DNA of 64,000 nucleotides from Lingula anatina. Lineage: Eukaryota; Brachiopoda; Lingulata; Lingulida; Lingulidae. The notes below the pieces were generated by a model. It was not told the origin of the DNA. It made no database searches and saw only the letters and a program-made list of their open reading frames with translations. Every line of letters starts with the position of its first letter. The first letter of the stretch is position 1. The DNA lies in NCBI RefSeq assembly GCF_001039355.2, contig NW_019775613.1, forward strand, positions 588,613 to 652,612, given 5' to 3'. This document shows, one piece after another, positions 10,951 through 22,500 of this stretch. A program made the position numbers and the translations under genes.

Positions 10951-13277
10951 ATGGAAGATCTTGTAATAACACCATGTATCAATCAAGTCTGGGAAAGGGG
11001 TAAAAATGCAAGTTACATAAACATTGGCAAGCAAATAGACAGATGGAATGCTCTAAAGGACCAAGTTCAACTGGAAACTAATGAGAGCCTAGCGAAACAT
11101 GTTATTGATGTGTAAGTACCATACATGTGTGTGTTAATAGTGTTATAAAGTATCCTGCTCTCATTTCGAAATGTCTCAGAGTCATATTTTTATCCTGCAA
11201 AGCTTCTTATCTTTCCCAATCTCCAGAGTTTGATATTTACGATAAATCTCTTTTATTAAAGTTAATTTGAAGTGTGCCTTACTTTTTGCCTTGAGAATCT
11301 TGCAAGTCCCATGTCACCGCATCTCACAGCTTCACATGAAATATAGAATGCTCTATGTTATACGTGAAAAAAAGACCAAGGTCATTGGTTCTTTTCTTAC
11401 AGATGTGGTGGGAAAATCAAAGATACAAAAATGTTTCATACAAAATCATTAGATGACAAAATATTAAAAGTTGTTTTTTTGCCACACAAATTTTCTTTAT
11501 GGCTTGGCTGTGTGGCAGATATTAAGCAATATATGCAGAATTCTATATCTGTAATATTGATGGAGGAGGATAAGCCAAGTGATCTTCGACCCCATTGCCT
11601 TTTTACCATTAATATATCACACATCTGTAAAATTTTCTTTTTTTTTCAGCTACCACATGTTTATCAGACTTTGTTCTGAACAATACGAGGAACCAGGTTT
11701 TATTCAAGGTGATGATGAAGATGATGAAGATGATGAAGAAGAATGCATCAGTTCATTTGTGTAAGGATAATGTTTAAGTGCTAACATCAGCATTTTTGTT
11801 GATAGCTTTCCTTAAAGATTTAGAAATCTGATGATTTTTTTCCACTTTCATGTTTCCGAATACTGCTTTGGCTCAGCAGCAATCATTTTGAACCTAATAG
11901 ATACTGATATAATTAAGCATTTTCCCCACTCTCTTATTTTTCTTTTTAAGGGTAAACAATAAAGAGCAGTGCCAGTCAGACCAGAATAATTCCATTTGTC
12001 AGGATGCTGCAGACTCCAGTAAAGATGGAGATGTTTCCCTAGTTCATGATAATTGCAATATTGAAATTAATTCTGTCCAAAGAGGGAGAGACATACCAAA
12101 TCAAGAAGAGAGTGACTTTGAAGAAGACATTGAAAACTTTATTACACAACTTCCTGATAACCAACAATTAAGTATACCAAGAAGTAATGAGAGTGAAAAA
12201 AACACTGATATTTTTCAAGGTCCTTTATTAAAGGATGCATTATGTCAATCAAACAAGACGGGAAATGGAAAGGAAAAAGGTCCCTTCTCCTGCAGGACTT
12301 GTGGTAAACAATTTCAGTTTTTATGTCGAATTAAACGTCATGAGGCTATGCATGTTCGACCAGCCACACTAAAGCCATATACTTGTTGTCTCTGTGGGAA
12401 GGGATTTTTTAAGTATGCAGCCCTAAAAAACCATGAAACAATCCACACTGGTAAAAAAGTATTCCAATGTCAGTTTTGTTTCAAAGAATTTGCACGTAAA
12501 ATAAATTGTATTTACCATGAGGGAATTCACACTGGTGAAAACGTAAGGAAAAAGAGCAGTGAAAGAGAAAAAGGTCCCTTCGATTGCCATACTTGTAAAA
12601 AACAATTTCGATTTTTAAGCCGTCTTAAACGCCACGAGGAAACTCACTTGCGACCACCCAGAGATAAACCGTATAAGTGTTGCATATGTGGGAAGAAGTT
12701 TGTTAAGTATTCAGCACTTCAAACGCACGAACTTATTCATACAGGCGAGAAACCATACAAATGCCAGTTTTGTACTAAAGCATTTGCTTTAAAAGTAAAC
12801 TGTATGCAACACGAGAGAATTCACACGGGAGAAAAGCCATATGAATGTCAATACTGTGAGAAAAAATTTAGCGATAGCCAAGGCTGCCGAAATCATGAAA
12901 GGATTCACACGGGGGAGAAGCCATTCAAGTGTCAGCACTGCGAGAAATCATTTCCACGAAGGAGTAACCTTACAAAGCATGAAAGAATTCACAATGGAGA
13001 GAAACCATACAAATGTCAAATTTGTGAGAAATCATTTACTGAAAAACGTACACTCAAAAACCATCAGAGGGTTCACTCAGGAGAGAAACCCTTCAAGTGT
13101 AGTATCTGTGAGAAATCATTTGCACGTAAGGACGCCTGCAAAGTACACGAGAGGAGTCACTCGGGAGAAAAACCATTCAAGTGCGAACTCTGTGATAAAA
13201 GTTTCGGACACAGCTTCTCTCTTAAAAAACATAGAAAACTTCAGCATTCTGAAAATTCGCTTTCAAAAAAGAATTGA
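10951..13277 (+). CDS. C2H2 zinc-finger protein with 11 fingers
   Basis: The coding exons are 10951-11111, 11650-11760 and 11951-13277, giving 532 residues with all junctions in phase. The start at 10951 is the first ATG after an in-frame stop upstream of the acceptor at 10901. The N-terminus is a short helical region (IGKQIDRWNALKDQV, then HVIDVYHMFIRL) that is neither KRAB, SCAN nor ZAD to my eye. Next comes an acidic run GDDEDDEDDEEE, a linker, and eleven C2H2 fingers, most joined by TGEKP-type linkers, ending at the C-terminus. This is most likely a nuclear DNA-binding transcription factor; the target is unknown. Fingers 1-3 and 4-6 are an internal duplication, each group preceded by EKG. 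A polyadenylation-type ATTAAA lies at 13312. The family call is secure; orthology is not. Confidence 0.9.
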
Positions 13278-14137
13278 GTGTATTTCAATACATGTTTTGA
13301 ATACTGTTTGAATTAAAGAAAATCTTTGAGAGCGCACACAGAGGCTTATGATAGCAAGAGACGGAGTGTGTAATTTAGTATCACATTATCTACTCCACTT
13401 AGTTAATCTTACGGTGGTTTTGTTCAAAATGGTGGAAAAAGCCCCCTAATGTCCCTAGTGTGATTTTGAATATGAAACTTGGTAAAGTGATCACCAGTTA
13501 GGACTTGAGAATTGTAAATAAAAGCGGAAATGTTACTGAGTAAATCCTATGAATGACCCATTACAATTTTGTTCTGCATTTAGTGATATTCAAATTAAAA
13601 CGTACCAGTGTCCCGCATTATTCTAAAGGGTTTTCAGATGAAAATTCCAATTACGTCAAACCCAATATCCACCAGACCGAAATTACATATTTAAACAAAC
13701 GGGTACTTTTTTAAAAGTCATTTTCAACGGGAGTAACAGACGTTTTAGCAATCGGGTAAGCTTTTGATATCGTTCATAATTTCAATCTAAATTTTTTTCT
13801 TCTTTTTGAAATGGTAATGTTGATGACTAAATTTTATAGTGGCTCTTGTCTTACATTGTTCATTAAAATAATGATTATGGTCACCTAGTGGAGAATTACC
13901 GAACTTGGCTTAAAGAAGCGGCAGGTTGGTTGACCAGCGTGACAAAATAGTAACGTCAGGTAGTGCGTGATTTAATATTATTTTTTTGTTTTTGTTTAAA
14001 AATTATATCATGTTATTTAGCCCTGTTACTGAAATTCTCAATAACGTCTTTGCCAAAAAGTAAAAAAAAAAAAAAGCCAGTTATAAGTATGCTTCCTTCA
14101 TCGTCAGGGCTGTTGGTAACATCGGCATATCGCCAAC
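13278..14137. other. Intergenic sequence; start of tandem unit 1
   Basis: After the zinc-finger gene's 3' UTR I see no gene. From about 13535 the sequence matches 16258 onward (both contain GATATTCAAATTAAAACGTA), marking the upstream flank of the first tandem unit, presumably including the promoter of the small secreted-protein gene. No clear TATA box was identified. Confidence 0.6.
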
Positions 14138-15871
14138 ATGAAGACTCTTTTCGTGGTGATGTTATGGACATGCGCACTGATGGTTCACAGTGGCCCTGTT
14201 CCCAAAAAGGTAACGAAATACCTTTTGAGAGCTTTTACCGTTTGTTCCTTATTTTCTTTTACAAAAGTGTAAATTGGTAACAATACTAGTGGATAAAAAT
14301 GTAAAGGACATGTCATTTTAGAATCGGTTTGTATTTTGGTAATGTCTCTAGGTAAAAGTGATTTCAGTACCATAACCAATGCTCATTTTGAATAAGTATC
14401 AAATGCTTTTCACAATGTATAATCATAAACAAGATGAAATAGAAATCCGTGTAAATTGTGTCTTATTAAAGCTCCTTGCTATTTTCTATCAGTTTATAGT
14501 CAGACGTAATGTCTCTGATTCATTGCTCCCAATGAAAAGTTTTTTTTTTTTTGCCAAGATATGATATAAAAACAGTATTTTATACAAAAGTGTAAAGCAG
14601 TTGTGGTAAAAAGTTTTGGAAAATTGCCGAAAGACCTCAGAAATATTCTTTTTTTTGTCCCACAAACAATTTGTCTGTCTCTAGCATCCAGTTTGGCTCT
14701 AACTGCTTGGTTCGAGTGCATGATGTCTAGTTTTGAAATTTACCGTTATCGTGTCGATGATATGCAGGTAAACAGAAATAGAACAATGCATTGACTAAAA
14801 AGAGATTTACTTATGTCCCCTATATGTCAGGGTTAAATGATGTTTCTACAGTGCGACATCATTTGCATCCGCTCAAAACACAGGAAAAACTATCACCTTT
14901 TTTACTTCAGTTATAACAAAAAGCAAATGCGGCAGATTAGAAAAATGGCATCATGTTTTTCAGGCTTCATTGGTAGTTTTCGCAGGAATAGTGTGCGACT
15001 TTTATCTACTCTTTTTTTCTTTTTTTTTTAATGCAGTAGAAATTTTAGTGTAAAACTCACTTTACTTGTTCCTCTCCAGAAATGAAAACGTTGTTGGCGT
15101 CAATTTCTGCTTATGTTTCTGTATTTCACAAAAGTATTGTTTAAATTCAGTTTCGCTGCAGTATGCTTAAGGTTTGTTTCACAAATATTAATTTAGACTT
15201 AAATTGCGCTTAAAACTTGAAACTTTAGGAGCAAAATAATATTACGAATGTGCCATAACAAGGAAGAAATTACTTCTATTCTTGACCAGCGGTTACTCTA
15301 CTCTCTGACCACAGGTGCTACAAAAATGTTGAAAAGCAGTGTGGTTTTGTATAGTTTTTAGGGGGACCGGATTTTAGAGGGTATGGTAGCTCTTTTTCAG
15401 TGGTTTATGAAATGCATTTTCCTAAACTGACAAAGGCTAAAATTATTGGCCTAAAACTTAATCCCAACTTTCGGTTTTCAGTTCTTTTGCAAAACCTTCC
15501 CTTGTGTGTATCAAGCCGAAAACAAATTCCAAATTGAAAAATAAACGACTTTTGTATTCTTCTGTTTTTAGCCAAACTGTGCACTAGTGAAGTGTCCCAT
15601 CGAAAACTGCTGTAAAGAAACCAAGGTTGTTGAAGGTAAATGCTGCCCAGAATGCACCCGATTTCACGATACCAAAGACTGCCTGAAGAGGGCTATTATG
15701 CTCCCACCACCACCACCACCACCACCCTGCCCCATGATGCCATGCCTGGCCCTGCCTTGTTGTGCAGTCACGAAGAGCACTAAAATAGCTGGAACTGACT
15801 GCCAAGGGTGCCCGTATTGCGTACTCACTGATGAAAGCTGCATGGCTGAGAAACCCCGTGAGGAACAATGA
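14138..15871 (+). CDS. Small secreted 16-cysteine protein, VWC-like double repeat, paralog 1
   Basis: Exon 1 is 14138-14209 (24 residues, MKTLFVVMLWTCALMVHSGP..., a signal peptide) with donor gtaacg. Exon 2 is 15572-15871 after ctgtttttag. Both are phase 0, giving 123 residues. The mature chain has 16 cysteines in two related blocks: C-x4-C-x4-CC-x9-CC-x2-C and C-x4-C-x4-CC-x12-C-x2-C-x2-C, as in von Willebrand factor C-type half-domains (EGKCCPEC). A run of eight prolines, encoded by a CCA repeat, separates the blocks and is absent from paralog 2. It is presumably an extracellular disulfide-rich protein; the role is unknown. Alternatives are a shell-matrix, mucosal or haemolymph protein. A polyadenylation signal GGAATAAA follows at about 15959. 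Confidence 0.85.
14676..14758 (+). other. Possible cryptic or poison cassette exon
   Basis: Within the single intron lies an 83-base segment with an acceptor (gtctctag) before CATCCAG and a donor after GATATGCAG (gtaaac). The same segment with both splice sites is kept in the second tandem copy (about 17429-17511). Its length is not a multiple of three, and inclusion after exon 1 would bring an in-frame stop within six codons in both copies. This is a candidate regulated nonproductive exon, or simply duplicated intron sequence. Confidence 0.3.
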
Positions 15872-15990
15872 AAACCACGGTACACTGGTTCACTGCTCAA
15901 AGTTATTGATTGGACAATTTTATGATACTTGATATTCAGACTGCGTTCTTCTATTTATGGAATAAACAAATAAATAAACAACAACAACAG

Positions 15991-16257
15991 TAATAATGAT
16001 AACAACAACAATATCAATAATAACAACAACAATATTGATAACAACAACAATAAACATGCCTCCCCAGGCGTCGTCCCTCGCCCGGTTGAATTGAGCCGAG
16101 ATTTTTAAAATTACTGTGCCCCTGCAGAGACGACGCGTGGGGAGGCGTGTGAGAGGCGGAGAGACCATTACAGGATTAGCGGTCTTCCTTTCATGTAGGT
16201 CCGCCATATTAAGGTCGCAGCCTTACTAGCACTCGGCTCTTCTCAATCTGAATGGTC
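15991..16257. other. Spacer between tandem units
   Basis: This stretch contains low-complexity AAC/AAT triplets, the GC-rich inverted repeat, and a CCGCCATATTAAGG segment. No coding content was found. Confidence 0.6.
16058..16146. repeat. GC-rich inverted repeat between tandem units
   Basis: GCCTCCCCAGGCGTCGTC at 16058-16075 pairs with 16129-16146 with one mismatch around a loop of about 53 bases. It sits in an otherwise AAC/AAT-rich spacer of about 270 bases that belongs to neither tandem unit. It may be a remnant of a mobile element or a structured RNA; there is no further support. Confidence 0.6.
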
Positions 16258-18700
16258 CCTGAGTAAATCCCATAAATGACCTATTAAAATTTTGTTGTGC
16301 ATTTAAGGTGATATTCAAATTAAAACGTACCATTCAAGTAAAAAGAGTGCCCCGCATTATCCCAAAGTGTTTTCAGATGAAAATTCCAATTACGTCAAAC
16401 CCAATATGCGCCAGACTGAAAGTATATATTTGAACAAACGCGTACTTCAAAAACTCATTTCAACGGGGAAAACAGATCTAGACGTTTTAGCAAACGGGTG
16501 AGCTTTTGTGATCAGTTATGATTTCAATCTAGATTTTTTCTTTTTGAAATGGTAATGTTGAATCAATGATGACCAGAAAATGAGATGTTTTAGTGGTTCT
16601 TGTCTAACATTGCTCATTAAAATAATGGTTATGGTCCCCTTGTAGAGAATTACCGAACTTGGCTTAAAGAAGCGGCAAGTTGTTTTACCAGCGTGACCAA
16701 ATAGTAATGTCCAGTGGTGCGTGATTTAATATTATTTTTTGTTTAGACATTAAATCATGTTATCTAGCCCTATTCTACTGACATTATCAACGACATTCTC
16801 GAAAAAAAGTAAAAACAAATAGCTATAAGTATGCTTCCTTCATCGTCAGGGGTGTTTGTAACACCGGCATATCACCAACATGAAGACTCTTTTCGTGGTG
16901 ATGTTATGGTCATGCGCACTGATGGTTCACAGTGGCCCTGTTTCCAGAAAGGTAACGAAATTAGACACCCTTTGAGATCTTTTACTGTTTGTTCGGTTTT
17001 TCTTTTACAAAAGTGTAAGTTGGCAACAATACTAGTGGATATAGATATGTAAAGGACATGCCATTTTATAATCGGTTTATATTTTACTAATGTTTGTACT
17101 TAAAGGTATTTCAGTACCATAACCAATGTTCATCTTTAAAAATTATATGCTTTTCACAATGAATAGTCAAAAGGTAAAATAAAAAACCGTGTCAATTTTG
17201 TCTTATTATAGCGCCTAGCTATTTTCTATCAGCTTGTTTGTGACCCAACGTAATGTTCATGTTTGCGATTCACTGCTCTCAGTGAAAAGTTTTTTTTTGC
17301 CAATATATGATATAAAAGCAGTATTTTATACAAAAGTGTAAAGTAGTTGTGTTAAGAAGTTCTGGAATATTGCCGAAAGACCTCATGAATATTTTTTTTG
17401 TCCTACAAACAATTTCTCTGTCTCTAGCATCCAGTTTGACTCTTACTGTTTGCTTCGAGTGCAAGATGTCTGGTTTTAAAATCAACCGTTATCGTGTCGA
17501 TGATATGCAGGTAAACAGAAATAGAACAATGCATTGACTAAAAAGAGCTTTAATTTTGCCCCACATATGTCAGAGTTAATCGATGTTTCTGCAGTGCGAT
17601 ATCATTTGCATCCGCTCAAAACAGAAAAAATCACCTTTTTTTACTTCAGTTATAACAAAAAGCAAATGTGGCAGATTTGAAAAATGGCATCATATGTTTT
17701 TCAGGCTTCATTGGTAGTTTTCGCAGGAATAGTGTGCGACTTTTATCTACTCTTTTTTTTTTTTTTTTTGTTTTTTAATGCAATGAATTTTTTTAGTGTA
17801 AAACTCGCCTTTTTTCTCCAGGAATGAAAACGTTGTTGGTGTCAATTTCAGCTTATGTTTCTGTATTTCACAAAAGTATTGTTTAAATTCAGTCTCACTG
17901 TAGTATGGTTAAAATAATAATTTAGACTAATATTGCGTTTCAAACTTTTTAAGAGCAAAAAGAATTTACGAATGTGCCATAACAAGGAAGATATTACTAC
18001 TATTCTAGACCAGAGGTAACTCTACTCTCTGACCACAGGGTGCGCTAGTAGTCTGCTACAAAATGTTGAAAAGCAGTGCGATTTTGTGTAGTTTTTTAGG
18101 GGGATGATATCAGAGGGTTTGGTATCTCTATTTTATTGGTTTATTGAATGAATTTTCGTGAACCGACAAGGACTAAAATTATTGGTCTAAAAGTTAACCC
18201 GGTTTTCAGTTCTTTTGCAAACCTTCCCTTCTGTGTCTTAAACCGAAAACAAATAGCAAATTGAAAAATAAGCGAATTTTATGTTCTTCTGTTTTTAGCC
18301 AAACTGTGCACTAGTGAAGTGCCCCTTCGAAAACTGCTGTATGGAAACCAAGGTTGTTGAAGGCGAATGCTGCCCAGTTTGCACCCGATTCGGCCAATCA
18401 AAGGACTGCATCAAGAAGGATATTATGCTCCCACGGTCACTATGTCCCAAGATGCCATGCCAGGCACCGACTTGCTGTAAAGTCACGAAGAGCACTAAAC
18501 TAGCTGGCACCGACTGCCCAGGATGCCCGGTTTGCTATATCATTGATAAGATGTGCATAATGTCTTAGACGTCCCCTTTGGAGCAATGAAAACAACGGTA
18601 CATTGTGCGTTCACTGCTCAAATACAGTAATTAATTGGACAATTGTATGATACGTGATATTCAGACTGCGTTATTATATTTATGGAATAAATAAATGAAT
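16258..18700 (+). repeat. Tandem segmental duplication, unit 2
   Basis: This is the second copy of the unit at 13535-15990, with colinear exon 1, intron and exon 2 and the same 3' end structure (GGAATAAATAAATGAA near 18684). Confidence 0.85.
16880..18568 (+). CDS. Small secreted 16-cysteine protein, VWC-like double repeat, paralog 2
   Basis: Exon 1 is 16880-16951 and exon 2 is 18299-18568, both phase 0, giving 113 residues. The signal peptide differs from paralog 1 by a single residue up to the cleavage area (WSCALM for WTCALM). All 16 cysteines of paralog 1 are kept at the same spacing, while residues between them differ and the proline run is absent. The C-terminus is shorter, ending KMCIMS. 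It shares promoter-flank and intron sequence with paralog 1, so expression may be similar. The intact frame and conserved cysteines suggest both copies are functional. Confidence 0.85.
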
Positions 18701-18710
18701 AATAACAACA

Positions 18711-18743
<33 letters not shown>

Positions 18744-19593
18744 GGAAAAATTGTTTTTAGATATAGGCTTACCCAAAGATCGAATGGACGTCAAATCATT
18801 GCATAGTCATTAAAATGGGGGCAGTAAAATCTGCATCTCTATGCACTTGGTTGAGATCGATCAGTGGACAGACTTATATTAAGAGAAAATTTAAAATGTT
18901 AGAAAGCAGACATAGTGCTCGACCAATTTCACCTTTAATTATCCAGAACAAAAATCCCGTGTTCAGTATTTCTGTCAGCATTTCTTTAAGTGAACAGTGA
19001 ATGTCCAGCGGCAACATTTCATATCATATTTTATTCCAGTTCTTATTTATTTTATTCCTCCAGCGCTCAAAATCTTCTTTAGCAATTAAAAAAAAACGTT
19101 TCAGGTCATCCCTTAAGCGTCTTCTCTCCACATCGGAGAATTTTATCTAGCATAAAACAAATTTCAGTGGCACGCAAGAACAGTGAGTCAAACAATGAAT
19201 TAATGGAGTAGAGAAAGTTTTAAGTCATCGAAACAATACGCGATGGTTTTGACAGATGAATGGACCATTTCCTTAGCTTTCACAAGCAAAAAGGTCATGT
19301 AGATAAATGCCATTTTCAGTCTCCTCTGTTGATTCCTTGGTGTATTGGATTGCGGATGCCGCACACAATTACATGAATGGTGGGCAAACTTAAAAACGTC
19401 GCTCTTCGCTGTCACAAGACCGGATTTAGCCATGTACACTCGGAAATACGCCTTGTTTTATCTATTATATGGCAGATTCGTTTGATTGATACCGTGGAAA
19501 CTCAGTTTTTACAGTAATACTGATATCTATTGAATGAGTGTTTGTCATTCGTGAATTGTAATGATGTAGCATTTTTACCTGTGCCGAGACAAA
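18569..19593. other. Intergenic, no gene seen
   Basis: After the 3' UTR of paralog 2 there is an (AAT)n tract near 18716-18742 and unique sequence. Short open frames exist but none has recognisable content or splice context. The end of the stretch must contain the promoter of the next gene; no motif was identified. Confidence 0.6.
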
Positions 19594-22500
19594 ATGGACG
19601 TTCACAGTCTGAGGAGATTTGCGTTCGTATTTACAATATATCTGAGTTTTGTGGCTCATGCGCATCAGAATATTCGAGAGGGTAAGCAGATTTTATAACT
19701 ATGTGCCTGTATCATTAACAATGATTGTTTTGGATTAATTATTATTGATGTCATGCGAGAAATGAAAAGTTAAATGACATATTATGATATATTAATCCAC
19801 ACATATTGTGGCCTATGTTAAATTGTTTTTGGTTTTGAATTCCCTAGTAAACGAAAATTTCTGTTATGTGTCGATTTTCGTATCAAATTATAATGAAACT
19901 TTTCTTTTAAACGATAAAGATCCACGAAGGGAACCATAACCATAAAACTGTCTGAGCTTACGAGTTTGAAAGCGAAATATTAATAGATGAAAAAAATATT
20001 TAAGCAATTCCTCCTTAATCACCAAAATGTTCCCTATCCCAAAGTGCAGCCAACGGTCTTACATAGGTTTATAGATCGTAATTTTGCCAACTGTGCTAGA
20101 TATAGTTTAACTTGGTAATTTAGGTAAGGGTGTTGAAATCATCAGGAAAATTCTTTTCTTTTCAAACTCTCTTTGTGTGACCTAAAATGATTTTGCCAAC
20201 ACCTCGATGCAATGCAACTGACTTTTTGGTAAAATGTTGATGACATTGAGCGTATAGTTGATGGCTAATTTTTCAATTTTCCAGCAGACTGGATCTGTAA
20301 TGATTTAAACCATTCGAACTGAAAATACTAGTATTTTTAATCTAACGTCATTTTCAACTCATGTTCAGGTGAACCTGCACCACTGCTTCGCTTGCCTCTC
20401 AACCAAATGTATGGGGACTCTGACGTCACGGGATATAACGACGCCCACGTGTCATGTGTGGGGCTAGAGGAAGGGCCACGCGGGGATCTAAATGGGGCTT
20501 TCACGTTCAGAGGTACCAGGGACTCATTTATTGCACTGACAAACATAACGGGCCAGACAAATTCTGCATCGGTCCTAGTCTCTTTTCTTCCTGAATGCGA
20601 CGAGTTGAATGCAACATGCAGGGTATTAACATTGCAGAAGCCGAGCAATAAAAACTCTGAAATTCACAACGACAGCAACAGTTACACTGTTAACAGAAGT
20701 GCTAGTTATAATGACAGCGATGTGAATGTCAACAACGCAAATAACATCAGTAGCAACAATATTAGAGGCACTGAAATAACTCTATCCATCCAGCCCATTC
20801 CCGATAATCCAGGTCTACAAGAGGTAGTCCTGCAAGTCATCAATTCAGCTTACATTCTTCTGGTGTATGCTCCCGTTCCGGTGCAGAAATGGCTCAGTTT
20901 GGCGCTGACGTATGACAACAAGAGTGTAGAACTCTGGATTAAAGAGAACAGTTCGAACACAATTTTAACACAACTTGTAAAAGTGGAGGTAGATTTGACT
21001 GATGACGTTGACGATGACGAAGCAGGGAGATATGATTTATTGCTGGGAACAGCTGGACTGCAAGATGATTGCTGCGATGAACTGTTTCAAGGACGCATGT
21101 CATGTTTGCAGTTGTACGATACTAAACTATTAAGTTCAAAACTGAGGGATCAAATGGATTCTTGTAATTGTAAGCCAGATTTATTTTCCAGACTAAAATG
21201 GGCGACTATCAAATTTTTGATTCAAATCGCAAGGTTCAAAATTTCTCCTATTCTTCAAATCATTACCACCATTCTTTGAGGAAAAAAATCCATATGTCTA
21301 AGCAGTGTCTTTCCACTACTTCAACTTCACAAACAGATCATTTTTATAAAGATACTAACTTTACTCTATGTGAATCAACTAAAATCGATAGAAACTTAGA
21401 TTTCTTTCTTTTTTCCCATAGATCTTAAAGGCACTAAGTATACGTTTCACTTAAATTCTACTTATTGTAGGTCTTCCCCAACCACGAGGGCTATGGCCCC
21501 TGTCTCCACTGTTTCAAAACCAGGATCTGAGTGGAAATCAAAACGAGGCTAGGCTTCATTCAGTGAGATCATCGAACGAATCACCGCACGAAACAATTAA
21601 TGGATCGAGCGCGTTTTTAGGATCCCGCTCATCTTACATAGAAATACAGAACATTATCTTAAAAGTAGATAACACCAACAGCTTCATTGTACTGGGCTAT
21701 GTAGCATTAGAGAAAAGTATAGTGTTTAGCCAAAACAACTCCAGCGTAAACGCTTCCGTGCCATTATTTGAATTCCGGGATAATGAATCCGGAAAAACAA
21801 AAATGCATTTAATTGTGGACAAGGAACAAAGAATATCATTGCTTTTAAAAGATAAAAGCACTGCCCCACAAGAAGAACCTAATGTGTATCAGGTACAAAG
21901 CGCAACAACACTGATATTCGGTAAATGGTATTTTGTCGGATTTTCTATACAGAAAGAGGGATCTTCTGAAAACGTAACTGTCAGTGTGTATGTGAACGGC
22001 AAACAAGATGCAGTAGTACGTGCAAAAATTGAACATACTGAGATAAAAGGAAGTATACTGTTAGGATGTCACACGGAAGAAAATTATCAAGACGCAGTTA
22101 TTCCTTTTATGGGCAAGATGGCGTGTTTTCAAGTGTATGATGTCGCACTGACAGAGCGAGAAACTGAAGAAGCCATGGGCGCTTGTGATATTGAAGGTGA
22201 GAATGGGAGGGTTTTTGATTTGGTTTCGAATATATCTCCTACCAAACCCACAAAATAAAATAAAGATCTGGTAAAAATAACTGTCGCATAAAAAAGATCA
22301 TTAATGCGCCGAGGAAAAGGTGTGACAAATGCGCTTTACATACATATTATAACATTTAAGTTTCCTGTTTTTTTTTAGGACTGAGTACTACAGCTGAATA
22401 TAAAGAACTGTTGGGCCTTATCACCGAAGTGAAAAACAATACGTCTTGTCAACATGCAAACGCGCACTCGGCTGAGGCAAAAACAAAAAAGCTGACAGAT

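Larger units (their letters stand above)
13535..15990 (+). repeat. Tandem segmental duplication, unit 1
   Basis: About 2.45 kb comprising upstream flank, exon 1, intron, exon 2 and 3' UTR is repeated at 16258-18700 with many scattered substitutions and small indels, including in the intron. The 3' limits both lie after a GGAATAAA polyadenylation signal. The level of divergence argues for a real duplication rather than an assembly error. Confidence 0.85.

Noticed and set aside
12841-13311. Second open frame overlapping the zinc fingers
   Set aside because: It is a shifted reading of the repeated finger codons; the C2H2 frame is clearly the coding one.
14603-14794. Middle coding exon of paralog 1 in the frame ending RYRVDDMQ
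   Set aside because: Exon 1 ends in phase 0 and exon 2 begins in phase 0 with a sensible join. The middle frame would need a different phase at the acceptor. Kept only as a possible nonproductive exon.
15584-15900. Antisense frames with Trp or Gly runs over the Pro repeat
   Set aside because: They mirror the coding CCA repeat of paralog 1 on the other strand.
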